DNA of 64,000 nucleotides from Pseudomonas argentinensis (GTDB lineage Bacteria; Pseudomonadota; Gammaproteobacteria; Pseudomonadales; Pseudomonadaceae), in contig NZ_CP056087.1 in NCBI RefSeq assembly GCF_001839655.2, positions 2,666,001 through 2,730,000 on the forward strand, written 5' to 3'. Position 1 is the first letter of the stretch; each line of letters starts with the position of its first letter. Position numbers and translations under genes: made by a program. Below are positions 47,442 through 56,686 of this stretch, piece after piece. The notes under the pieces were generated by a model. The model was given only the letters and a program-made list of their open reading frames with translations. It made no database searches and was not told the origin of the DNA.

Positions 47442-48872
47442 ATGACCAATCTGTTGCTTTATCAGCGTATCGCTCAACAGCTGGCGGATGACATCCGCCG
47501 CGGCGTCTATCAGCCCGGCGAGCGGGTGCCCTCGGTACGCAAGATGAGCGCGCAGCTCAGCGTCAGCCATGCCACGGTGCTGCAGGCCTATGCCAACCTG
47601 GAGGATCTCGGCCTGATCCGCGCGCGGCCGCAGTCCGGCTTCTACGTGCACCAGACGCCGGCGCTGACCGCCGACACGCCGGATATCGCCCGGGTCGAGC
47701 GGCCTGGCCTGGTGACGCGCAGCAGCATCATCAACCAGGTGCTCGGCGAAGCACGTCGTGAAGGTGTTTTCCCACTCGGCGCCGCGGTGCCTCATGTCGA
47801 CTACCTGCCGGTGCGTGCGCTGCACCAGCAGCTCGCCAAGGTCACCCGTTTCCAGAGCCCGCGGGCGTTCAGCTACATGTTCAGCCCGGGATTCGAGCCG
47901 CTGCGCCGCCAGGTGGCGATTCGCATGCGCGATGCCGGTGTGCTGGTCGACCCTTGCGAAGTGGTGATCACCCACGGTTGCGTCGATGCCCTGCAGATGA
48001 GCCTGCGGGTGCTTACGCGGCCGGGCGACCTGATCGCCACCGAGTCGCCGACCTACTACGGCCTGCTGCAACTGGCCGATCTGCTGGGCCTCAAGGTCAT
48101 CGAGATCCCCAGCGACCCGACCACCGGGATCAGCGTGGAGGCATTGCAGCTGGCGGCCAGCCAGTGGCCGATCAAGGCGCTGGTGCTGACCGCGCGCCTG
48201 AGCAACCCCCTGGGCGGCACTATCCCCGAGGCCCGGCAGAAGCAGCTGCTGCGCCTGGCCAGCGATTTCGACATCCAGATCGTCGAGGACGATATCTACG
48301 GCGAGTTGATGTTCGAGCAGGGCCGTACCAAGGCGCTCAAGGCCGGCGATCTGGAAGGGCGCGTGGTGTATTGCTCGAGTTTCTCGAAAACCCTGTCGCC
48401 CGGTGTGCGCATCGGCTGGATCATCGCCGGCAAGTACCAGGACGAGGTGCAGCGCCTGCAGATGTTCACCACCCATTCGGCGTGCAGCGTCACCCAGATG
48501 GCCGTTGCCGCGTACCTGGAGAACGGCGGCTATGACCGCCATCTGCGGCATATCCGCCAGGAGTACCGCAAGAATCTCAGCGCCTTCCAGCTGGCGATCC
48601 AGCAGTATTTCCCCGAAGGCACGCAGATCACCCGGCCCAACGGGGGCTTCATCCTCTGGGTCAGCCTGCCGGCGCGGGTCAATACCAAGGACCTGCACAT
48701 CAGCGCGCTGCAGCAGGGCATCAGCATCGCCCCGGGGCTGATCTTCAGCAACACCGAGCAGTTCAACCACTGCGTGCGCATCAACTGCGGCATTCCGTGG
48801 AACCGCGAGGCGGAGCGCGCGCTGATGACCCTGGGCATGCTGGCCACCCAATTGTGTCAGGAGGCGAGTTGA
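47442..48872 (+). CDS. MocR-type regulator (GntR HTH plus aminotransferase domain)
   Basis: A 476-residue fusion. The N-terminal winged HTH of the GntR family (VPSVRKMSAQLSVSHATVLQ) is followed by a fold-type I aminotransferase domain with the PLP lysine in YCSSFSKTLSPGVRIGW and the upstream IVEDDIYGEL. MocR proteins sense PLP or an amino-acid adduct and regulate adjacent genes. No divergent target lies here, so autoregulation through the palindrome at 47378 is likely. ATG 47442 is preferred to the frame extension at 47415. Confidence 0.93.
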   Translation: MTNLLLYQRIAQQLADDIRRGVYQPGERVPSVRKMSAQLSVSHATVLQAYANLEDLGLIRARPQSGFYVHQTPALTADTPDIARVERPGLVTRSSIINQVLGEARREGVFPLGAAVPHVDYLPVRALHQQLAKVTRFQSPRAFSYMFSPGFEPLRRQVAIRMRDAGVLVDPCEVVITHGCVDALQMSLRVLTRPGDLIATESPTYYGLLQLADLLGLKVIEIPSDPTTGISVEALQLAASQWPIKALVLTARLSNPLGGTIPEARQKQLLRLASDFDIQIVEDDIYGELMFEQGRTKALKAGDLEGRVVYCSSFSKTLSPGVRIGWIIAGKYQDEVQRLQMFTTHSACSVTQMAVAAYLENGGYDRHLRHIRQEYRKNLSAFQLAIQQYFPEGTQITRPNGGFILWVSLPARVNTKDLHISALQQGISIAPGLIFSNTEQFNHCVRINCGIPWNREAERALMTLGMLATQLCQEAS

Positions 48873-48883
48873 GGCGGCTCGTG

Positions 48884-48897
48884 TCGGGTTAACCCGA
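48884..48897. repeat. Palindrome TCGGGTTAACCCGA
   Basis: A perfect 14-bp palindrome in the 83-bp gap between the MocR gene and the VWA gene. There is no loop and no T tract, so an operator is more likely than a terminator. Confidence 0.5.
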
Positions 48898-48955
48898 ATC
48901 AGCGGCTGCCTGCGTCTACTGGATCAGAACGCTCTTTCGATCCAGGAGAAACATC

Positions 48956-50614
48956 ATGGGCAGCCGTTCCCCATTCGTGTCGTACAGCATTGCCGGCAGC
49001 ATCGTGCTGTCACTCGCCGCCTGCAGTGCCGGGCACAATCCCTCGAACGACTCGGCAGCCAAGCCGGCACCAACCACCGAATCGCCTCCTGTCGGGCCTG
49101 CTATCGTCCCGGCGCCGATGATGACGCGCATGGCCGCGCCGGCGGCGCGCGAGTACGCGTATAGGCCGCCGGCCGAAGCCAGCCGTGAGCGATACCAGCG
49201 CCTGGCTGCCAACCCGGTACAGTCGGTTGCCGAGGCGCCGGTGTCGACCTTCAGTATCGACGTCGACACCGGCAGCTACGCCAACGTGCGCCGCTTCCTG
49301 AGCGAAGGGCGCTTGCCGCCCGCCGAGGCCGTGCGTCTGGAGGAGCTGGTCAATTACTTCCCCTATGCCTATCCCTTGCCCACAAGCAGCGCGCCGTTCG
49401 GGGTCGGCGCCGAGCTGGCCGTCACGCCCTGGAACCCGCAGAGCCGCCTGCTGCGCATCGCCATCAAGGCGTCGGACAGGCAGGTCGAGCAATTGCCGGC
49501 CGCCAACCTGGTGTTTCTCGTCGACGTGTCCGGCTCCATGGATCGCCCCGATGGGCTGCCCCTGGTGCAGAGCACCCTGAAGCTGCTGGTCGATCAATTG
49601 CGGGCCGAGGACCGCGTGTCGCTGGTGGTTTACGCCGGTGATTCCAGCGTGGTGCTGGAACCCACCGCGGGTTCGCAGAAAGCGCAGATCCGCGCGGCTA
49701 TCGAACAGCTGCGTGCGGGCGGCTCGACGGCAGGCGAGTCGGGCATTCAGCTGGCCTATCGGCAGGCGCAGAAGGGCTATATCGAGGGCGGCATCAATCG
49801 CATCCTGCTGGCCACCGATGGCGACTTCAATGTCGGCGTCAGTGACTTCGAGAGCCTCAAGGCGCTGGCTGCCGACAAGCGCAAGAGCAGTATCTCGCTG
49901 ACCACCCTGGGCTTCGGTACCGGCAACTACAACGAGCAGCTGATGGAGCAGCTGGCCGACGCCGGTGACGGCAACTACGCCTATATCGACAACCTGCGTG
50001 AAGCGCGCAAGGTGCTGGTCGAGCAGCTCAGTTCGACCCTGGCCACGGTGGCGCGGGACGTGAAGGTCCAGGTGGAGTTCAACCCGGCCCAGGTCAGCGA
50101 ATATCGCCTGCTCGGCTACGAGAATCGCGCCCTGAAACGCGAAGACTTCAGCAACGACAAGATCGATGCGGGGGATATCGGCGCCGGGCACAGCGTGACC
50201 GCGCTGTACGAAATCGTGCCGGTCGGCAACCCGGGTTGGCTGGAGCCGCTGCGCTATCGGCAAGTGGCGCAACCACCTGCGGGCGACAGCGAGCTGGCCT
50301 GGCTGCGCATCCGTTACAAGACGCCGGAGCAGAACCACAGTCGTCTGCTGGAGACTGCCGTCGAAGCACCGGCGTCCATCGCGCCAATCACCAAGGCCAG
50401 CGAGGACCTGCGTTTCGCCGCCGCCGTCGCCGCGTTCGCCCAGCAACTGAGCGGTGGCCCGTACACCGGCCATTTCGACTGGGCGGCCACCGCGGCGCTG
50501 GCACGGGGCAGCCGGGGCGATGATCCGTTCGGTCTGCGCAACGAGTTCGTGCAACTGGTGGAACTGGCGCAAAGCCTGCAAACTGCCGACTCCCGCACCT
50601 CTGGAGCCGAGTGA
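48956..50614 (+). CDS. VWA-domain (YfbK-like) lipoprotein
   Basis: A 552-residue exported protein with lipobox-like LAAC at about residue 22. A Pro/Ala-rich linker and a von Willebrand N-terminal region (STFSIDVDTGSYANVRRFL) come first, then a VWA domain with the metal site (FLVDVSGSMDRPDG, later ATDGDFNVGV), and a C-terminal domain of unknown role. The stop overlaps the sigma-factor gene. The VWA-sigma-anti-sigma order is conserved in pseudomonads and suggests envelope sensing. Confidence 0.9.
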   Translation: MGSRSPFVSYSIAGSIVLSLAACSAGHNPSNDSAAKPAPTTESPPVGPAIVPAPMMTRMAAPAAREYAYRPPAEASRERYQRLAANPVQSVAEAPVSTFSIDVDTGSYANVRRFLSEGRLPPAEAVRLEELVNYFPYAYPLPTSSAPFGVGAELAVTPWNPQSRLLRIAIKASDRQVEQLPAANLVFLVDVSGSMDRPDGLPLVQSTLKLLVDQLRAEDRVSLVVYAGDSSVVLEPTAGSQKAQIRAAIEQLRAGGSTAGESGIQLAYRQAQKGYIEGGINRILLATDGDFNVGVSDFESLKALAADKRKSSISLTTLGFGTGNYNEQLMEQLADAGDGNYAYIDNLREARKVLVEQLSSTLATVARDVKVQVEFNPAQVSEYRLLGYENRALKREDFSNDKIDAGDIGAGHSVTALYEIVPVGNPGWLEPLRYRQVAQPPAGDSELAWLRIRYKTPEQNHSRLLETAVEAPASIAPITKASEDLRFAAAVAAFAQQLSGGPYTGHFDWAATAALARGSRGDDPFGLRNEFVQLVELAQSLQTADSRTSGAE

Positions 50615-51204
50615 GTGTGACTGTCCAACCTCCCAGCGCCGAGCCCGGCGACGCCGACCTGTTGCGGCGCTACCGGGCCGGCGACGCTGCAGCCTTCACG
50701 CAACTCTATGAGCGCCATCGCCTGGGGCTGTTCCGCTTCCTCATGGGCTTGTGCAGCGATCAGGCGGTCGCCGAGGAGGTGTTCCAGGAGACCTGGATGA
50801 GCCTGATTCGCAGCGAGTCGTTGCAGCGAGAAGCCGCGGTGCTGTTCAAGACCTGGCTGTACCAGATAGCGCGCAATCGCCTGATCGACCACTGGCGCAA
50901 GCATGGCAAGCGTCAGCAGCGCGAAGAAGCGTTCGACGAGCAACTGCATGACCAGGCCATGGCCGAGCCGGATCCCGAGCGCCAGCTCAGCCTCAGCCAG
51001 GATCGGGCGCGCATCCAGGCGGCGCTTGCCGATTTGCCGGCCGAGCAGCGCGAGGTATTCCTGTTGCGTGCCCACGGCGATCTGGAGTTGCACGAGATTG
51101 CCGAGCTGACTCGCACGCCGGCAGAAACGGTAAAAAGCCGCCTGCGTTATGCGCTGCAGAAAATGCGCCGCCTGCTCAGCACGGCCGAAGAGGTAGCACC
51201 ATGA
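50611..51204 (+). CDS. ECF-type RNA polymerase sigma factor
   Basis: A 197-residue sigma-70-family protein with region 2 (FTQLYERHRLGLFRFLM, then VAEEVFQETWMSLIRS) and region 4 (LPAEQREVFLLRAHGDLELH with the HTH EIAELTRTPAETVKSRLRYA). GTG start overlapping the VWA gene by 4 bases; the end overlaps the next gene by 4. Presumably held by the membrane protein that follows and directing its own operon, though I cannot identify its promoter motif. Confidence 0.93.
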   Translation: MSVTVQPPSAEPGDADLLRRYRAGDAAAFTQLYERHRLGLFRFLMGLCSDQAVAEEVFQETWMSLIRSESLQREAAVLFKTWLYQIARNRLIDHWRKHGKRQQREEAFDEQLHDQAMAEPDPERQLSLSQDRARIQAALADLPAEQREVFLLRAHGDLELHEIAELTRTPAETVKSRLRYALQKMRRLLSTAEEVAP

Positions 51205-51767
51205 ACGATCACCGGCACGAACACGATGAGCGCTTGCTGCGTCACGTCCGTGAGCACAGCGGCGAGCGGCCAGGGCCAGCGTTGGACGCGCGGATCCTGG
51301 CGGCAGCTGGCGAAGCGGCCGCGGCCAGGCGGCGCCCGCCGGAGGGCTTCTGGGCACGGCTGCGTCGCGCACTCGGTGGTGCCTCGGCGCACGGACGCTG
51401 GTCAGCAGCCTTTGGTTGCCTGGCGCTGCTGGGCGTGGGGCTCGGGCTGAGCCTGCAGACGCTGGAACAGCCGCCGGCTCGCTACGATGCGCCGGCTGCC
51501 GCGATGCAGCGGCAGGCACCCATGGCCTTGCAGGCCCCTGCCAGCCCGGCACCCATGGCCGAGATGAGTGAAGCGCCCCGGGTCATGGCCCGCATGGCGG
51601 CAAAGGCGGCGCCGCCACCCGCGCAAGTGCTGGCCGCACTGCGCGATATTGCCGACCAGCGTGAGCGGGGTGAAGCAGAGCAGGCGCAGCAGCGCATCGA
51701 CCGCCTGCAGGCGGAGCAGCCGACCCTGGATGTGGAAGCCGAGCTACGCCGTCTATCCAGGGAATGA
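51201..51767 (+). CDS. Membrane anti-sigma-like protein
   Basis: A 188-residue protein with one central helix (AAFGCLALLGVGLGLSL, about 70-88). The N-terminal side is charged and Arg-rich; the periplasmic part is Ala/Pro/Met-rich. No ZAS zinc motif is seen, so it is not a classical zinc anti-sigma. Position directly after the sigma gene, overlapping by 4 bases, is the main evidence. Confidence 0.75.
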   Translation: MNDHRHEHDERLLRHVREHSGERPGPALDARILAAAGEAAAARRRPPEGFWARLRRALGGASAHGRWSAAFGCLALLGVGLGLSLQTLEQPPARYDAPAAAMQRQAPMALQAPASPAPMAEMSEAPRVMARMAAKAAPPPAQVLAALRDIADQRERGEAEQAQQRIDRLQAEQPTLDVEAELRRLSRE

Positions 51768-51876
51768 TGGTGCCAGGGCGACGGGTGGCACTGCCATTCG
51801 GCAGACTGGCTGGCGTTATCGTCCAGTCGTTTTAGAATGCAGGATTATCGTTACACGAACCGATGGGGGAATGTCG

Positions 51877-52398
51877 ATGCGCTATCTGTTGTTGCCGCTG
51901 TGTCTTGCCGTGCTGCTCAGTGCCTGTGGCGCCGATGAGCAGGGCAAGGACGTGCCGCGCAAGGACAGTGAGCCGGCAGTGGCCGTCGAGCCCGCCAAGC
52001 CGGCCCAGCCGGTCGCGCCGCCTGAGCCGCCAGCCGCGCCGGCCGTACAGCCTCAGGCCGCCGAACCGCAGCCCCAGGCCGCTCGGAAACCGGCGCCTGC
52101 CGAGCCGAAAAAGGCCGCCCAGCGTGCCAAGCCCGCTAAGGCTGCGCAGAAGGTCGCCCAGACGCCGCCCAAGACCAAGCTGGATCTCAGCCTGCCACCC
52201 GAGCTGGCTGCTGCGCTGGACGCCGAAGACAAGGCCGCGGCCGATGGTGCGCCGCCGATCCTGCCGTCGTTCTTCGAAGAGCGTAAATCCGCGCTCAACC
52301 CCTTCCAGGTCAGCGGCAAGCTGCTGACTGGCGAACTGGGCTCCGAATACTGGAATGCCGTCGAAGGCGCCGAACTGCAGTTCGAGTTTCGCCGCTAG
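51877..52398 (+). CDS. Pro/Ala-rich lipoprotein
   Basis: A 173-residue lipoprotein with lipobox LLSAC, a long Pro/Ala/Lys-rich low-complexity stretch (about 25-105) able to span the periplasm, and a small C-terminal domain (LPSFFEERKSALNPFQVSGK). ATG 51877 has GGGGGA at good spacing. Function unknown. Confidence 0.75.
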   Translation: MRYLLLPLCLAVLLSACGADEQGKDVPRKDSEPAVAVEPAKPAQPVAPPEPPAAPAVQPQAAEPQPQAARKPAPAEPKKAAQRAKPAKAAQKVAQTPPKTKLDLSLPPELAAALDAEDKAAADGAPPILPSFFEERKSALNPFQVSGKLLTGELGSEYWNAVEGAELQFEFRR

Positions 52399-52407
52399 CT
52401 GGTTTGC

Positions 52408-53163
52408 CTAGACGATACGCAGCGGGTAGCTCAGCAAGGTGAAATGCGCCAGATTGACTAGCCCGTGCAGGGCGATGGCCAGGCTCAACCGGCCGCTGAC
52501 CTGCATGACCAGGCCATAACCCAACCCCGCTACCGCGGCCACCATTGCAAAGCTCGGGCTGAAGGGGATATGCACGGCGCCGAACAGCAGCGCCGTCACC
52601 AGTATTCCTGGCCACATTCCTAACCAGCTCACCAGGCGCGCCTGCAGCAAACCGCGAAACAGCAATTCTTCGGCCAGTACCGCGACGACCAGGTTGACCG
52701 CCAGCCAGGCACCGAGCAGCTCCGGCCACTTCGGTTGCCAGGCGACCACGCCCAGCAGCAGCGCAAGGCCCGGAACCGCCAGTAGGGTGACGATGAATAT
52801 CGGCACCACGAAAGCGGGCCGTGGCCTTGGCCTCGGTGGCAAGCCCAGCCACCAGGCGAGTAGGGTGCAGCCCACCAGCAACTTGTCCCATGACAGCCTC
52901 AGCAGGTAAGGCGCGGCGTCCGCGCTGATGCGCTGTGGCTGCGTGATGACCCAGGGTGCGAATCCCTGCAACAGATGGGCTGCCAGCAGAACGCTGGCGA
53001 TTATCACCAGCGCGCTCCACAGCTCCTGGGGCAGGCGCGTGGGCAGTAGCACCAGAGCAATGAACAGCAGGGCCCACAGCAGGCCGATGGGCTGGATATG
53101 ACCCATGAGCACACCCGCCAATAGCGGGCAGCAGGGCAGTAACAGGCGGGGGAAAAAGGGCAT
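52408..53163 (-). CDS. CPBP-family intramembrane metalloprotease
   Basis: A 251-residue protein with about seven hydrophobic helices and the CPBP (CAAX protease/bacteriocin-processing) motifs: EELLFRGLLQARL and the later FGAVHIPFS. The glutamate pair and histidine are the presumed metal ligands. Substrate unknown; family members process peptides or confer self-immunity. Confidence 0.88.
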   Translation of the reverse strand: MPFFPRLLLPCCPLLAGVLMGHIQPIGLLWALLFIALVLLPTRLPQELWSALVIIASVLLAAHLLQGFAPWVITQPQRISADAAPYLLRLSWDKLLVGCTLLAWWLGLPPRPRPRPAFVVPIFIVTLLAVPGLALLLGVVAWQPKWPELLGAWLAVNLVVAVLAEELLFRGLLQARLVSWLGMWPGILVTALLFGAVHIPFSPSFAMVAAVAGLGYGLVMQVSGRLSLAIALHGLVNLAHFTLLSYPLRIV

Positions 53164-53220
53164 CGCGCCTCCTGGGTGGCGGCGCAGTTTACCGGGCGAC
53201 GTCAGCTTGTGCAGGCGTGA

Positions 53221-53388
53221 TCAGCGATCTTGCGCGTCCTTGGCGTTCTGCTCGATTTCCCGTTCGTGGATGCGCTTTAGTTGCTCGTCGCTGAGCGGCA
53301 GCTTCCTGGCACTGTCTCGCAGCATCAGCAGGCCACCGACGATGGAGCCGATCGCCAGAATCAGGATCAACCAGGCATACCAGGGCAT
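53221..53388 (-). CDS. DUF2897-like single-helix protein (55 aa)
   Basis: A small gene of 55 residues starting MPWYAWLILILAIGSIVGGL, a single N-terminal transmembrane helix. A charged tail (LPLSDEQLKRIHEREIEQNA) follows. This matches the short DUF2897 family of gammaproteobacteria. It is encoded between the CPBP protease and DAHP synthase genes. Confidence 0.8.
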   Translation of the reverse strand: MPWYAWLILILAIGSIVGGLLMLRDSARKLPLSDEQLKRIHEREIEQNAKDAQDR

Positions 53389-53492
53389 GTGCGACTCCTT
53401 CTATCGAGTGATGGGCCTCGCGTCGATCGAGGTATCGAGGCCCTGTGCTGAAGACCGCCCGTCGCTGCCCTTGGTTCAGGTTAACGCGCGGT

Positions 53493-54839
53493 TCAGCGGC
53501 GCACCTGCTTGAGCGTCTCGGCGATCATGAACGCCAGTTCCAGGGACTGGTCGGCGTTCATCCGCGGGTCGCAATGGGTGTGATAACGGTCCGACAGGCC
53601 GGCCTCGGTGATCGGTTTGGCGCCGCCGATGCATTCGGTCACGTCCTGGCCGGTCATCTCGATATGGATGCCGCCGGCATAGCTGCCCTCGGCGTGGTGC
53701 ACGGCGAAGAACTGCCGTACCTCGGCGAGGATCTGCGCGAAATCCCGGGTCTTGTAGCCGCTCGACGCCTTGATGGTGTTGCCGTGCATCGGGTCACTGC
53801 TCCACAGCACCTGGCGGCCTTCGCGCTGCACGGTGCGGATCAGCCTCGGCAGGCCGGCCTCGACCTTGTCGGCACCCATGCGCACGATCAGGTTGAGGCG
53901 GCCCGGGTCGTTGTCCGGGTTGAGGATGTCGATCAGGCGGACCAGGTCCTCGTCGGTCATGCTCGGGCCGACCTTGACGCCGATCGGGTTGCCGACGCCG
54001 CGCAGGAATTCGACATGGGCGCCGTCCACCTGGCGGGTGCGGTCGCCGATCCACAGCATGTGCGCCGAGCAGTCGTAGAAGTCGCCGGTCAGGCTGTCGC
54101 GGCGCACGAAGGCTTCCTCGTAATTGAGCAGCAGGGCTTCGTGGGCGGTGAAGAAACTGGTCTCGCGCACCTGGGCCGCGCTGTCCATGCCGCAGGCGCG
54201 CATGAAGGCCAGGGTCTCGTCGATGCGGTCGGCCAGTTGGTGGTATTTCTGGGCCAGGGCCGAGTTGGCGATGAAGTCCAGGTTCCAACCGTGCACCTGG
54301 TGCAGGTCGGCGAAACCGCCCTGGGCAAAGGCGCGCAACAGGTTCAGCGAGGCGGTGGACTGGTGATAGGCCTGCAGCAGGCGCTGCGGGTCCGGCGCGC
54401 GGCTGGCCGCATCGAAGCCGATGCCGTTGACGATATCGCCACGGTAGGCGGGCAGGGTGACCCCGTCGATGGTTTCGTCATTGGCCGAGCGCGGCTTGGC
54501 GAACTGACCGGCCATGCGCCCGACCTTCACCACCGGGCAGCCGGCCGCGAAGGTCATGACGATGGCCATCTGCAGCAGCACCTTGAAGGTGTCGCGGATC
54601 TTCGCGGCGCTGAATTCGGCGAAACTCTCGGCGCAGTCGCCGCCCTGCAGCAGGAAGGCGCGGCCCTGGGTGACCTCGGCGAACTGCTTGCGCAACTCGC
54701 GCGCCTCGCCGGCGAATACCAGGGGCGGGAAGCTCGCCAGGGTCTGCTCGACCTGGGCGAGCCTGGCGGCGTCCGGGTATTGAGGTTGTTGCTGGATGGG
54801 GCGGCTTCTCCAGCTGTCGGGGCTCCAGGGCTGACTCAT
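53493..54839 (-). CDS. DAHP synthase, class II (plant type)
   Basis: A 448-residue 3-deoxy-7-phosphoheptulonate synthase, the first step of the shikimate pathway. Class II features include [35 protein letters not shown] (phosphate and metal region) and [18 protein letters not shown]. The full-length class II enzyme occurs in Pseudomonas besides the class I AroF/AroG forms. ATG 54839 gives the usual [11 protein letters not shown] start. Confidence 0.95.
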   Translation of the reverse strand: MSQPWSPDSWRSRPIQQQPQYPDAARLAQVEQTLASFPPLVFAGEARELRKQFAEVTQGRAFLLQGGDCAESFAEFSAAKIRDTFKVLLQMAIVMTFAAGCPVVKVGRMAGQFAKPRSANDETIDGVTLPAYRGDIVNGIGFDAASRAPDPQRLLQAYHQSTASLNLLRAFAQGGFADLHQVHGWNLDFIANSALAQKYHQLADRIDETLAFMRACGMDSAAQVRETSFFTAHEALLLNYEEAFVRRDSLTGDFYDCSAHMLWIGDRTRQVDGAHVEFLRGVGNPIGVKVGPSMTDEDLVRLIDILNPDNDPGRLNLIVRMGADKVEAGLPRLIRTVQREGRQVLWSSDPMHGNTIKASSGYKTRDFAQILAEVRQFFAVHHAEGSYAGGIHIEMTGQDVTECIGGAKPITEAGLSDRYHTHCDPRMNADQSLELAFMIAETLKQVRR

Positions 54840-55011
54840 GGCGGCTTCTCTTGTGGGCGATGGGGCATGGTAACCGATCGCTGACCGGCGCCGAGCATGG
54901 CGCCCGGCAAAAACCGATGGCATTTAGCACGTGACCTGAGCGCGCCCCATCGCCGACAATCGCGTTCTAGCCCGGCCTGAGCCGGGGAACGCGACGGTGG
55001 AGAATCTGCGC

Positions 55012-55785
55012 ATGCCTGGCTTGCCTCCGGTGGAGGAGATGAAGGACGAAGTGGTGCTGGCCGAGGTGCACGATGCCTTCGGGGTGATCCGTGTGATCGA
55101 GGTCGGCGAGTACCGGTTTCTCGAGTTCGGTGAGTCGATCGAGCAGAGCTGCGTGTTCACCGCCGACCCGAGCTGGCTGGAGTACGACTACACCCGCGCC
55201 ATGTTCGTCGGTGCGCTGTGCCATGAGGCGCCGGAAAGCGCGCTGTTCCTGGGGCTGGGCGCCGGCACCCTGACCCAGGCCTGCCTGCGCTTTCTGCCCC
55301 TCGACGATGTCGAGACCATCGAACTGCGCCCCGACGTGCCGCGCCTGGCCATGCAGTACCTGGGGCTGGAAGACGATCACCGGCTGACGGTGCGCATCGG
55401 CGATGCCATGCAGCTGCTGCCCAGCGCGGAAACCGCGGACCTGATCTTCGTCGACCTGTATACCGACACCGGCCCCGGCGTCGGCCACCTGGCCTGGCGT
55501 TTTCTCGATGACTGCCGGGCCAAGCTCAACCCCGGCGGCTGGCTGATCATCAACCAGTGGGCCGGCGACGACGGCAAGCCATTGGGCGCCGCGCTGCTGC
55601 GCGGCCTCTATCACCGCCACTACTGGGAATGCCCGGTGGTGGAGGGCAACGTGGTGGTGCTGGTGCCGGCCGAGCTGGACCAGCAGTTCGACCGCGAGGC
55701 GGTGAGCCGGCGCGCCCAGGCGCTGCAGGCGCAGCTCGGCTATTCGCTACAGCCGCTGATCGACGCCATACGGATGGCGAGCTAG
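55012..55785 (+). CDS. Spermidine synthase-like methyltransferase-fold protein
   Basis: A 257-residue Rossmann protein of the spermidine-synthase-like group. Glycine motif LFLGLGAGTLTQACL, the acidic strand VETIELRPDV and DLIFVDLYTDTGPG are visible. Real spermidine synthases have a conserved aspartate pair and Y/Q residues that I cannot confirm, so the substrate is open. ATG 55012 has GGAG at 9 bases; GTG 54997 is an alternative. Confidence 0.8.
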   Translation: MPGLPPVEEMKDEVVLAEVHDAFGVIRVIEVGEYRFLEFGESIEQSCVFTADPSWLEYDYTRAMFVGALCHEAPESALFLGLGAGTLTQACLRFLPLDDVETIELRPDVPRLAMQYLGLEDDHRLTVRIGDAMQLLPSAETADLIFVDLYTDTGPGVGHLAWRFLDDCRAKLNPGGWLIINQWAGDDGKPLGAALLRGLYHRHYWECPVVEGNVVVLVPAELDQQFDREAVSRRAQALQAQLGYSLQPLIDAIRMAS

Positions 55786-55961
55786 GGTCTGCTCCCGCTG
55801 CATCCATGGTCGCGGGGCCTGGCAAGGGGGGCATTCGCTGGAGCGGTGAGCAGGCTCCTCGGAATCAACCGGCGACGGCGCTGTCCCTTTAGCATCTCGG
55901 ATGTTCGGCGCGCCTGCCTGAGCCTGCGAAGCCCTCAAGCCCATTGCCACGGAGCCCTGTC

Positions 55962-56360
55962 ATGAGCGATCAAGATCTTCCCACCCTGTATCGCGCCTAT
56001 ATCGACTGCCTCAACCGGCAGGACTGGGCGAACCTCGGACAGTTCGTTCACCACGATGTGGTGCATAACGGGCGGCGCCTGGGGCTCGATGGCTACCGCG
56101 CGATGCTCGAGCGTGACTACCAGGAAATACCCGATCTGCAGTTCAACATCCGCCTGTTGACCTGCGAGGAATCGATGATCGCCTGCCGCCTGGATTTTCA
56201 CTGCACCCCGAAAGGCCGTTTTCTCGATGTGCCCGTCAATGGCCGCAAGGTGGCCTTCAGCGAGAACGTGTTCTATGCCTTTCGTGACGCCAAGGTCGCA
56301 GAAGTCTGGTCGGTCGTCGACAAGGCGGCGATCGAAGCGCAGCTCACCAGCAGAGCCTGA
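55962..56360 (+). CDS. SnoaL-like (NTF2 fold) protein
   Basis: A 132-residue cone-shaped NTF2-fold protein of the ester cyclase/SnoaL group: LYRAYIDCLNRQDWANLGQF, then HNGRRLGLDGYRAML and KVAFSENVFYAFRDAKVAEV. Members are small enzymes or ligand binders. No specific substrate. Confidence 0.8.
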   Translation: MSDQDLPTLYRAYIDCLNRQDWANLGQFVHHDVVHNGRRLGLDGYRAMLERDYQEIPDLQFNIRLLTCEESMIACRLDFHCTPKGRFLDVPVNGRKVAFSENVFYAFRDAKVAEVWSVVDKAAIEAQLTSRA

Positions 56361-56686
56361 CCGTTCGATCAATATCGGGGCGGCTGCGGCATACTGTCGC
56401 GAGCCGGCCGCTACCTGCCGTGCGCCTATTGTGTGAAAAAGCGCACACGTCTGTATGAATTCCGGTATAGTACGCGCCGGCCAATTCATGGCCACGTTCA
56501 AGTAGTGCAACTCGCCCGGAAGCTTTCCGGCAGCCAGTCCGCCAAGCGGGCTATCTTGACGATTCACTTTTCACCACGTTTTCGCAAATCCCCGCCGACC
56601 AGGCTGCCAGGGTGACCCACAAGGTCCTACATGGCATGCGCAGCTTTGGAACATGGGTCTTTGCGGATGCACTCAGAGGCAGACCC
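56361..56686 (+). promoter_or_regulatory. Promoter and long leader of helicase gene
   Basis: A -10-like TATAGT at 56466-56471 would start transcription about 210 bases before the DEAD-box gene, giving a long leader, as is known for cold-shock helicase mRNAs. I see no good -35. No gene is supported here. Confidence 0.4.
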
